Below, piece after piece: positions 57,092-64,000 of a DNA stretch of 64,000 bases; within the stretch, counting starts at the first letter, position 1, and the number at the start of each line of letters is the position of its first letter. This DNA is from Floricoccus tropicus (lineage in GTDB: Bacteria > Bacillota > Bacilli > Lactobacillales > Streptococcaceae), in contig NZ_MKIR01000024.1 in assembly GCF_001832905.1 (NCBI RefSeq), forward strand, positions 248,001 through 312,000, given 5' to 3'. Below the pieces are notes generated by a model. It was not told where the DNA came from, did no database searches, and saw only the letters and a list, made by a program, of their open reading frames with translations. Both the position numbers and the translations under genes were made by a program.

Positions 57092-59107
57092 ATGAAACTT
57101 ACAGACTCGATTCAATACTTGAAGGGTGTTGGCCCCAAGTCATTGGAAAAATATCAAAAATTAGGAATATATACAATTGAAGATTTAATCTGCTATTTTC
57201 CTTTCAGATATGACGACTTTGCTAGTCGCTCAATCTTTGAATTGATGGATGGAGAAAGGGCTACTATCGTTGGAGAAGTTGTCACGCCAGCGAATGTTCA
57301 ATTTTACGGTTTTAAAAAGAATCGTCTATCTTTCAAAATTAAACAGGAAGAAGCAGTTATTTCTGTCTCATTTTTTAACCAACCCTATCTAGCTGATAAG
57401 GTGGAAGTAGGTAAAACTATTGCCATATATGGTAAGTGGGATGCCAAAAAGACTGCCATTATGGGGATGAAAATTTTGCCTCAAGTAGACAATGGATTTC
57501 AACCTGTATATCATGTTATGCAGGGAGTTAAGCAAAATAACTTAGTCGCTCTAATTAAAACTGCAATTGATGCTGGAGCAATTGAGTTATTGGAAGAAAG
57601 TCTTCCACCTTACCTACTTGAAAAATATAGACTTATTGGTAGACGTGAAGCGGTACTTGGGATGCATTTTCCACTTGATGAAGAAGCTCATAAGCAGGCT
57701 ATGAGGCGATTGAAATTTGAAGAGTTATTCTATTTTCAATTGAAATTACAAGCTCTCAGATTTAAAGAAAAAAAATTAACGGTGGGTATCCGTATTTCGT
57801 ATGATGAAAAGCTCGTTGAGGCAAAGATAAATCAACTACCTTTTGAGCTAACAAATGCTCAAAATATGGCACTGACTGAAATTTTAACAGATATGAGTTC
57901 AGTTAGTCACATGAATCGTCTTTTGCAGGGAGATGTAGGATCCGGTAAAACAGCAGTTGCTTCAGTTGCAATGTATGCAGCTTATACTGGTGGATATCAG
58001 TCAGCTATGATGGTTCCAACTGAAATTTTAGCTAATCAACACCTTGAAAGCTTGCAAACTCTTTTCCCAGAATTAAATGTTGGACTTTTGACTAGTGGGA
58101 TGAAGCCAGCTCTTAAACGCCAGACTTTGGAAGAGCTTGAGAATGGAACTATTGATATGATTGTGGGTACTCATGCCCTTATTCAAGATAGTGTAAGCTA
58201 CAATAATCTTGGTTTAGTTATTACCGACGAACAGCACCGTTTTGGGGTTAATCAGAGGAAAGTTTTAAGGGAGAAGGGGATGAACCCCGATGTTTTGATG
58301 ATGACGGCAACTCCCATACCACGAACCCTTGCTATTACCACCTTTGGTGATATGGATGTGTCAATCATTGATGAACTTCCAGCGGGCCGTATTCCAATAA
58401 CGACTAGGTGGGTTAAGCATGAGCAACTTGAACAAGTCCTTCCCTGGATTAAAGAGGAACTTGATAAGAAGGCGCAAGTCTATTTCATCTCTCCTTTGAT
58501 TGAAGAGAGTGAAGCACTTGATTTGAAAAATGCTCAGGATCTTTATCAAGAGTTAACAGATTATTTTGGTCAGGATATAAATGTTGCACTTTTACATGGG
58601 CGTATGAAGCCCGATGAAAAAGATTCAATAATGGATGATTTTAAGAATAAAAACTACGATGTTCTGGTATCAACGACAGTTATTGAGGTTGGTGTTAATG
58701 TTCCCAACGCTACAATAATGGTCATCATGGATGCAGACCGCTTTGGGCTTAGCCAGCTCCATCAATTACGTGGTCGTGTTGGTCGTGGCAGCAAGAAATC
58801 TTATGCAATACTCGTTGCCAATCCTAAAACTGACCAGGGTAAGCAGCGTATGAAAATTATGACTGAAACCAATAATGGTTTTGTTTTGGCGGAGGAAGAC
58901 TTAAAGATGAGAGGATCTGGAGAAATTTTTGGTACTCGTCAATCCGGTCTTCCAGAATTTGCTGTAGCCGATTTGGTAAATGACTATAACATTGTAGAAG
59001 TAGCACGCAAAGAAGCACAAAAAGTTTTTGAAGATAAAAATTGGGATACAAATCCTGACTATCAAGTTTTGCGAAATAATTTGTCAGAAATTGATGTATT
59101 TGATTAG
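57092..59107 (+). CDS. recG: ATP-dependent DNA helicase RecG
   Basis: RecG (671 aa) remodels stalled replication forks and branched recombination intermediates. It has the N-terminal wedge (OB) domain (about 60-150), Walker A GDVGSGKTAVA (about 283-293), DEQH box ITDEQHRFG, TATPIPRTLA and the C-terminal helicase/TRG domain (QLRGRVGRG, RMKIMTETNNGF). No Shine-Dalgarno precedes the ATG and the -10 is 6 nt away, suggesting a leaderless message. It follows fakA as in other Firmicutes. Confidence 0.97.
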   Translation: MKLTDSIQYLKGVGPKSLEKYQKLGIYTIEDLICYFPFRYDDFASRSIFELMDGERATIVGEVVTPANVQFYGFKKNRLSFKIKQEEAVISVSFFNQPYLADKVEVGKTIAIYGKWDAKKTAIMGMKILPQVDNGFQPVYHVMQGVKQNNLVALIKTAIDAGAIELLEESLPPYLLEKYRLIGRREAVLGMHFPLDEEAHKQAMRRLKFEELFYFQLKLQALRFKEKKLTVGIRISYDEKLVEAKINQLPFELTNAQNMALTEILTDMSSVSHMNRLLQGDVGSGKTAVASVAMYAAYTGGYQSAMMVPTEILANQHLESLQTLFPELNVGLLTSGMKPALKRQTLEELENGTIDMIVGTHALIQDSVSYNNLGLVITDEQHRFGVNQRKVLREKGMNPDVLMMTATPIPRTLAITTFGDMDVSIIDELPAGRIPITTRWVKHEQLEQVLPWIKEELDKKAQVYFISPLIEESEALDLKNAQDLYQELTDYFGQDINVALLHGRMKPDEKDSIMDDFKNKNYDVLVSTTVIEVGVNVPNATIMVIMDADRFGLSQLHQLRGRVGRGSKKSYAILVANPKTDQGKQRMKIMTETNNGFVLAEEDLKMRGSGEIFGTRQSGLPEFAVADLVNDYNIVEVARKEAQKVFEDKNWDTNPDYQVLRNNLSEIDVFD

Positions 59108-59165
59108 TTATAAATATAAAGGATGGTTTTGGTTTTGAAACGAGAATGGAGTGAATTTTTAAAAT

Positions 59166-60245
59166 ATGACTAAAGGAAAAAAAAGAGACAGCCGTTTTGA
59201 ATTGTTAAGAATTATTACAATGCTTATGATTATAGTGCATCATTTAATTGTACACGGTGTTTTTAAATCAGGTATGATAAAGGATGGACTACCAGGAACG
59301 CACCCATTTGCTTTATATAAGTTAATTGCAATGGGAGGGAAACCCGCAGTAATTCTATTTATATTAATATCTGGATACTTTCAAATAAATGTAGAGCTTA
59401 ATATAAAGAATATTGTAAAATTATGGCTGCAAGTACTTTTCTATTCAGTGGGAATTGCTTATATATTAATTTTTTTTAACTTAATTCCTAATAATACGCC
59501 TCTTATGCAGTATTGGTTTCCAGTTTCAACAGTAAGATATGGATTTTTTACCGATTATTTTAAATTGATTTTATTGTCTCCTTTTATTAAAATCATGATA
59601 AAGTCTCTCAAAGAAAAACAATTATTATATTTAATTATAATTGGTATAGTCATGGGATATATAGTTCCTACAGCATTTTTCCAAGAAAATCAAAGAGAGT
59701 TTACCAGCTACTTCTTTAGATTTGTCATAATTTTTATAATTGGTGCCTATCTTAAAATATATGGGCATGAAAGATTCATTAAAAATAAAAAAATAATTAT
59801 TTTATTTTTATTATCGCTTCCAGTTTTATTTTTGAATTTTACACAGATTATAAGTGAGTTTCAAAAATTAAATGTCAAAAATTCTAGTGCTTTTTTAAAT
59901 TTTGGCTATATAAACTTGATAATTGCTCTACTAATCTTTATACTATTTTGCAGCTTGCCAAGTTTCTCTAATAATTTAATAAATTTTGTATCAAAACAAG
60001 TGTTTGGAGTCTATTTATTTCATGATCATATTTTGATGAGAAAAGTTCTCTGGTTTAACTTATTTGATGTAAGAAAGTTTATTGGACACGGTTCTTTAAA
60101 TTTTATTGTTCAATCTGCCAAAGCAGTGCTGCTGATTTTTATTATAGGAAGTGTAATTGATTATGTTAGGGAAAAGATTTTTGTCGTTATATATAAAACG
60201 GAAATTGTAATAACTAATCTTACTAGAAAAACAACAAAAGATTAA
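59166..60245 (+). CDS. Acyltransferase 3-family membrane protein
   Basis: This 359-aa integral membrane acyltransferase (Acyl_transf_3) has about ten hydrophobic helices. The N-terminal RFELLRIITMLMIIVHHLIV carries the conserved Arg and the His pair, and VFGVYLFHDHILMR is typical of the last third. Relatives O-acetylate cell-surface polysaccharides, teichoic acids or exopolysaccharides. The gene is much richer in A+T than its neighbours and its ribosome binding site (GGAG, about 14 nt away) is poor, suggesting horizontal acquisition. The substrate is unknown. Confidence 0.85.
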   Translation: MTKGKKRDSRFELLRIITMLMIIVHHLIVHGVFKSGMIKDGLPGTHPFALYKLIAMGGKPAVILFILISGYFQINVELNIKNIVKLWLQVLFYSVGIAYILIFFNLIPNNTPLMQYWFPVSTVRYGFFTDYFKLILLSPFIKIMIKSLKEKQLLYLIIIGIVMGYIVPTAFFQENQREFTSYFFRFVIIFIIGAYLKIYGHERFIKNKKIIILFLLSLPVLFLNFTQIISEFQKLNVKNSSAFLNFGYINLIIALLIFILFCSLPSFSNNLINFVSKQVFGVYLFHDHILMRKVLWFNLFDVRKFIGHGSLNFIVQSAKAVLLIFIIGSVIDYVREKIFVVIYKTEIVITNLTRKTTKD

Positions 60246-60485
60246 ATAGGTCTTTAGACCGATGAGTTAATTTAAGAAAAAATATATTATATATACATAG
60301 ACAGGTGATGCACCTTCTATAACCAAACCAACGAGTGTGAAGCTCGTAAACTTTTTTCATAAATCGTTGATTCTATTGGTGTAATTTCAAAAACCACAGA
60401 GCAAATTTGCTATCAAGTTAGCAACTAGTTTTTACTCAAATTATAAGTAGGATTAACAAAACTCCTTAAATAAAAAAACTCCTAG
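60246..60485. other. Non-coding stretch after the acyltransferase gene
   Basis: No convincing gene is seen. It contains a weak hairpin ACGAG/CTCGT (60331-60335/60343-60347) followed by a T run at 60352-60357, and small palindromes such as AGCAAATTTGCT. No tRNA fold could be drawn. Confidence 0.5.
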
Positions 60486-60511
60486 AAAAACCGAGCCTCC
60501 ACTCGGTTTTT
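60486..60511 (+). terminator. Terminator at the left edge of the repeat array
   Basis: AAAAACCGAG pairs perfectly with CTCGGTTTTT over CCTCCA. Its right arm is also the first bases of repeat unit 1. Confidence 0.85.
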
Positions 60512-60915
60512 CGCTGTTTATTAGTGTTCTTTCAGATAATACATTTTATTTGACCTATGTCAGTTTTCAGATAACGCGATGTCGATTCTACTAATGCAAG
60601 TAAAACTTGCAAGTAGAAGTCGCACTCGGTTTTTCGTTGTTTATTTGCTTCCATTAGATAATATATTTTAGTCAGATTTATTGTGATTTACAGATAAGTC
60701 GATGTCCGTAAAGTTAACCAGACTAAAGTCAGGAGCTTTAAGGTACTCGGTTTTTCGTTGTTTATTTGCTTCCATTAGATAATGTATTTTAGTCAGACTT
60801 ATTGTGATTTGCAGATAATTCGATGTCCGTAAAACTAGAGCAAGCAAGCTTGCAAGTTTTAAGGCACTCGGTTTTTCGCTGTCTATTGTTTTTTTAGGCA
60901 ATATGTTGGTTTTCT
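60501..60915. repeat. Tandem array of ~121-bp hairpin-bearing repeats
   Basis: Three full units start ACTCGGTTTTTCG at 60501, 60624 and 60745, and a fourth, partial one at 60866. In each full unit CGATGTC begins exactly 76 nt after ACTCGG (60577, 60700, 60821). Units 2 and 3 differ at only 4 of the first 89 positions; unit 1 is more diverged. After CGATGTC comes a ~35-45-nt segment that differs between units yet always pairs with itself. Related hairpins occur at 37310-37471. No coding function is seen. Confidence 0.85.
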
Positions 60916-60989
60916 GGATGCACATTTTGATTACTGGTTAATTTCTTTTTTAAGGAAGGTAAGTTTATCTTTTATTACCGGCTATTTTC

Positions 60990-61019
60990 TTGGCTTTTTT
61001 TAAGAAATTTGGTTATAAT
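60990..61019 (+). promoter_or_regulatory. ctsR-clpC promoter
   Basis: TTGGCT (60990-60995), an 18-bp spacer and a perfect TATAAT (61014-61019). Confidence 0.6.
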
Positions 61020-61028
61020 ATATGTTAA

Positions 61029-61045
61029 GGTCAAAATAGGTCAAT
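61029..61045 (+). promoter_or_regulatory. CtsR operator upstream of ctsR
   Basis: GGTCAAA-ATA-GGTCAAT fits the CtsR heptad direct repeat RGTCAAA-NAN-RGTCAAA with one mismatch, located around the transcription start of ctsR. Confidence 0.85.
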
Positions 61046-61074
61046 GATTATTGACGTTAAGAAAGGAGGATAAA

Positions 61075-61539
61075 ATGAGTGCAAAAAATACATCAGACAT
61101 GATTGAGGAGTACCTCAAAAAGCTTTTGGAAGCCACTGCAGAGATTGAGATAAAACGTTCAGAACTTGCAGAAACTTTTGACGTGGTACCTAGTCAGATT
61201 AATTATGTCATAAAAACTCGTTTTACCTTACCTCGTGGTTATGAAGTTGAAAGCAAACGTGGTGGTGGAGGATATATTAAGATAGTTAAAATCAAATATT
61301 CTAACAAACATGCCCTTTTGCAAGAATTAGACGAAAAAATACCACTTTTATTGAGTGAAAAAATAGCCAAAGATATAGTGCAATTTCTTTTTGAAGAAGA
61401 GTTGATTTCTTATCGAGAAGGTAATTTTGTATTAGCAATGTTGAGTGATTCAAACTTCGATTCGAAGGATTCAGATGCCTTCAGATCAGCAATGTTAAAA
61501 TCATTCTTACGAAGATTGGATAGAGAAGATGAAATATAA
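61075..61539 (+). CDS. ctsR: Transcriptional repressor CtsR
   Basis: CtsR (154 aa) is the winged-helix repressor of class III heat-shock genes. The N-terminal half holds the DNA-binding domain (SQINYVIKTRFTLPRGYEVE) and the glycine-rich wing tip RGGGGYI that acts as a thermosensor. AAAGGAGGA precedes ATG 61075; the ATG at 61051 lacks a ribosome binding site. A CtsR box overlaps its own transcription start, so it is autoregulated. The end overlaps clpC by 11 nt. Unlike Bacillus, no mcsA or mcsB lies between them. Confidence 0.97.
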   Translation: MSAKNTSDMIEEYLKKLLEATAEIEIKRSELAETFDVVPSQINYVIKTRFTLPRGYEVESKRGGGGYIKIVKIKYSNKHALLQELDEKIPLLLSEKIAKDIVQFLFEEELISYREGNFVLAMLSDSNFDSKDSDAFRSAMLKSFLRRLDREDEI

Positions 61540-63997
61540 TAATAGATTAAAATTTACTCCTACTGTCGAGGCGATATTATCTGAAGCAGAACAAATTGCC
61601 TTAGAGTATAAAACGACAGTAATTGGTAGTGGACATTTGTTGGCGGCTTTTGCCGATTTTTATGATAATCATGGTTCAGCAAGTATCCACAATCAAGGAC
61701 TTGAAAAAGAAGATATCGATATTGAGCTTGAAACGGCCAGTTTAGGTTTACCAGAACTCCCTAAAAAAGCCACAACAAGTTTTTCACCAAGACTTGAAGA
61801 ATTACTAGAGCTTTCTCAGTATTTAGCAAATGAAAATGGAAAAAATGAGATTGGAACAGATCATTTATTTTATATTTTGGTCTCAGACTCAGACTCTTAT
61901 GCACATAGGATTTTGAATACGCTTGGTGTCAACGTTAATAAACTATTGAAGGAATTTCTTGAGAAGACTCGTTTGGATATCCGTCCAATTATGAATCGTA
62001 AAGCAGTGTTGCCTGCTTCTAAGAGACAGGCTGCAGGTGCTGTTGATCCAAACAGCAAGACGCCAACTCTAGATAGTGTGGCGCGTGATATGACCAAACT
62101 TGCTCGTGATGGTAAGATGGATCCGATGATAGGACGCGACAAAGAAGTTGAACGCGTGCTGCAAATTTTAAGCCGTCGTACCAAAAACAATCCGGTTCTT
62201 GTAGGAGAACCAGGTGTTGGGAAGACTGCTATCGCAGAAGGTCTTGCGATAAAACTTGTGACAAATGATGTTCCAGAAGATTTACAAAATAAACGTTTAA
62301 TGTCGCTTGAAATTTCAGCAGTCCTTGCTGGTACTAAGTTCCGTGGAGAATTTGAAGACCGTATGACAGCGATAATCGACGAAGTAAGCAGTTCAGACGA
62401 TGTAATCCTGTTTATTGATGAAATTCATACAATTATGAGTTCAGGCGGAGGAATGGATGGAACACTTGATGCATCTAATATTCTAAAACCAGCTCTTGCT
62501 CGTGGAGATTTACAATTAATAGGTTCAACAACATTCGATGAATATCAAAAGAAAATCGAGAAAGATTCAGCATTAGAACGACGCCTAGCGCGTGTTGTGG
62601 TTGAAGAACCTAGTGCTGATGATACGGTTGCAATTCTTTCAGGTCTTAAGTCTAAGTACGAAGAGTATCATAATTTAAAAATAGAAGATTCAGCAATTGA
62701 TGCTGCAGTTAAGAATAGTGTACGTTATATGCCTAATCGTAAATTACCAGATAAGGCGATTGATCTTTTGGATGAAGCATCTGCTCGTGTTAAAATTAAT
62801 AATTTAGAACATGACGGTACTTATCAAAAAGCTCAAGAAGATTTAAAAGCTATTGATGAAAAAATTAATTTAGCATTTTTGAGCCATGAGTTATTAGAAA
62901 TTAAAGAATTAAGAGAGCAAAAGTCTTTAATTGAGAAAAAACTTGATAAGCATTTATCACGTAAGAAAAAGACTAATGATACAAAAGTTACAGAACTTGA
63001 TATCATTGAAGTTGTTAGTGATCTTTCAGGTGTTCCAGTTAGTCAAATGACACAATCAGAAGCAAGCCGTTTAGTCAAACTAGAATCTGAATTACACGAG
63101 CGTGTGATTGGTCAAGATGAAGCTATTGGAGCTGTTAGCCGTGCAATTCGCCGTTCAAGAAGTGGCGTGAGCGATCCAAGACGTCCTATTGGTTCATTTA
63201 TGTTCTTAGGACCTACTGGTGTCGGTAAGACTGAGCTTGCTAAAGCCTTGAGTGCTTCAGTATTTGGTAGTGAAGATAATCTTATTCGTGTCGATATGAG
63301 TGAGTACATGGAAAAATTCTCTACTAGTCGTTTGATTGGAGCTCCCCCAGGATATGTAGGTTTTGATGAAGGTGGACAGCTTACTGAAAAGGTCCGTCAG
63401 AAACCTTACTCAGTAGTTCTTCTAGATGAAATTGAAAAAGCTCATCCAGATGTTTTCAATATCCTTCTACAAATCCTTGATGATGGTTTTGTAACAGATA
63501 GTAAGGGTCGTAAAATAGACTTTAGAAATACTATTATCATCATGACAAGTAATATTGGAGCGACTGCTCTTAGGGACGAAAAGACTGTTGGCTTCGGTGC
63601 TAAAGATTCAGCTGCTGACTACAAGGCTATGAAATCACGCATTTTAGAAGAGTTGAAGAAAGCATACAGACCTGAATTCTTAAACCGTGTTGATGAAACA
63701 TTAGTATTCCACAATTTAACAGAAGATGAAGTTCAAGATATTGTTAAATTAATGGCTAAATCAGTAATTGAGCGTTTGAAGGAACAAAATATTAACTTAA
63801 AGGTTACACCCACAGCAGCAAAACATATTGCTAAAACTGGATTTGATCCTGAATATGGAGCCCGTCCATTACGCCGTGCCATTCAAAGAGAATTTGAAGA
63901 TAAACTAAGCGAGAAATTATTGGCTGGTGAAATTAAAGAGGGTGATACTGTAACTATTGGTGTTTCCAATGATAAGATTAATTTCAAGGTTAAATAA
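61529..63997 (+). CDS. clpC: ATP-dependent Clp protease ATP-binding subunit ClpC
   Basis: ClpC (822 aa) is the HSP100 unfoldase that feeds ClpP. It has an N-terminal Clp_N double repeat (residues 1-145), first AAA domain with [13 protein letters not shown] (about 226) and [11 protein letters not shown], a short M-domain coiled coil (about 425-475), and second AAA domain with [14 protein letters not shown] (about 561) and [13 protein letters not shown], then the C-terminal D2-small domain. It overlaps ctsR by 11 nt. The stop codon is 3 nt from the window end. Confidence 0.96.
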   Translation: MKYNNRLKFTPTVEAILSEAEQIALEYKTTVIGSGHLLAAFADFYDNHGSASIHNQGLEKEDIDIELETASLGLPELPKKATTSFSPRLEELLELSQYLANENGKNEIGTDHLFYILVSDSDSYAHRILNTLGVNVNKLLKEFLEKTRLDIRPIMNRKAVLPASKRQAAGAVDPNSKTPTLDSVARDMTKLARDGKMDPMIGRDKEVERVLQILSRRTKNNPVLVGEPGVGKTAIAEGLAIKLVTNDVPEDLQNKRLMSLEISAVLAGTKFRGEFEDRMTAIIDEVSSSDDVILFIDEIHTIMSSGGGMDGTLDASNILKPALARGDLQLIGSTTFDEYQKKIEKDSALERRLARVVVEEPSADDTVAILSGLKSKYEEYHNLKIEDSAIDAAVKNSVRYMPNRKLPDKAIDLLDEASARVKINNLEHDGTYQKAQEDLKAIDEKINLAFLSHELLEIKELREQKSLIEKKLDKHLSRKKKTNDTKVTELDIIEVVSDLSGVPVSQMTQSEASRLVKLESELHERVIGQDEAIGAVSRAIRRSRSGVSDPRRPIGSFMFLGPTGVGKTELAKALSASVFGSEDNLIRVDMSEYMEKFSTSRLIGAPPGYVGFDEGGQLTEKVRQKPYSVVLLDEIEKAHPDVFNILLQILDDGFVTDSKGRKIDFRNTIIIMTSNIGATALRDEKTVGFGAKDSAADYKAMKSRILEELKKAYRPEFLNRVDETLVFHNLTEDEVQDIVKLMAKSVIERLKEQNINLKVTPTAAKHIAKTGFDPEYGARPLRRAIQREFEDKLSEKLLAGEIKEGDTVTIGVSNDKINFKVK

Positions 63998-64000
63998 TAA

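Noticed and set aside
60301-60360. Possible tRNA or small RNA gene after the acyltransferase
   Set aside because: No cloverleaf could be drawn; only a 5-bp hairpin with a distant T run is seen and no promoter is evident.
60501-60915. CRISPR array suggested by alternating constant and variable segments
   Set aside because: Constant parts are about 80-90 bp, too long for CRISPR repeats; the variable parts are self-complementary rather than foreign spacers; only three to four units are present and there are no cas genes.
60668-60925. 85-codon open frame on the minus strand inside the repeat array
   Set aside because: It is read through repeat units, has no ribosome binding site or recognisable domain, and repeats its own sequence with the units.

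Overview
The window is a contiguous piece of chromosome from a low-GC (about one third G+C), Gram-positive coccus-type Firmicute. RecA, ClpP, S4, WalR/K/J and ClpC all read like Streptococcaceae proteins, and several gene orders are the streptococcal ones: walR-walK-walJ-rnc-smc-HAD-ftsY, tatD..rnmV-rsmA..rsgA-rpe, and rpmB-asp23-fakA-recG. Together these suggest a genus near Lactococcus/Streptococcus. Floricoccus is a plausible candidate, but this cannot be proven from sequence reading alone. There are no rRNA, tRNA, CRISPR or complete mobile elements.

Layout. 1-1700 (-): serine dehydratase sdaAA (cut by the window edge) and sdaAB, with a HAD phosphatase. 1.9-10.2 kb (+): tRNA modification (mnmA, mnmG), c-di-AMP turnover (gdpP), rplI-dnaB, a Veg-like protein and rpsD with a structured leader. 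10.4-12.4 kb (-): a fused ATPase/FtsX-type ABC protein. 12.6-17.3 kb (+): recA, spx, then tatD-nudix-rnmV-rsmA. 17.35-18.6 kb is a small accessory patch: an IS/MITE-like remnant, a C4 zinc-ribbon mini-protein, and an XRE regulator whose C-terminal part lies in another frame. 18.6-25.1 kb (+): rsgA-rpe, a yhaO/yhaN/yhaM nuclease cluster, and tag. 25.1-35.7 kb (-): a GNAT gene, then the glycogen operon glgBCDAP preceded by a GH13 cyclomaltodextrinase/neopullulanase, with cre-like sites at both promoters. 35.9-39.1 kb (-): a polar amino acid ABC importer (ATPase, lipoprotein, two permeases) with two long palindromic repeats inside the operon. 39.3-48.8 kb (+): the WalRK cell-wall regulators, walJ, rnc, smc, a Cof-type HAD and ftsY. 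49-59.1 kb (+): oleate hydratase, clpP, a Ca2+-type P-ATPase, rpmB, asp23-fakA and recG. 59.2-60.9 kb: an AT-rich acyltransferase followed by a tandem array of hairpin-bearing repeats. 61.0-64.0 kb (+): ctsR-clpC.

How the genes fit together. CtsR represses its own operon with clpC and, by a matching operator, clpP, so the window holds both the proteolytic core and its unfoldase. The glg genes make and degrade glycogen under apparent catabolite control. The walRKJ/rnc/smc/ftsY block couples envelope homeostasis, RNA processing, chromosome condensation and protein targeting.

The most unusual signals are a dispersed repeat family with a conserved CGATGTC foot and sequence-variable but paired hairpins (60.5-60.9 kb and 37.3-37.5 kb), predicted leaderless mRNAs for rsgA and recG, a probable CTG start for glgB, a long structured rpsD leader, and the frame-disrupted XRE gene.
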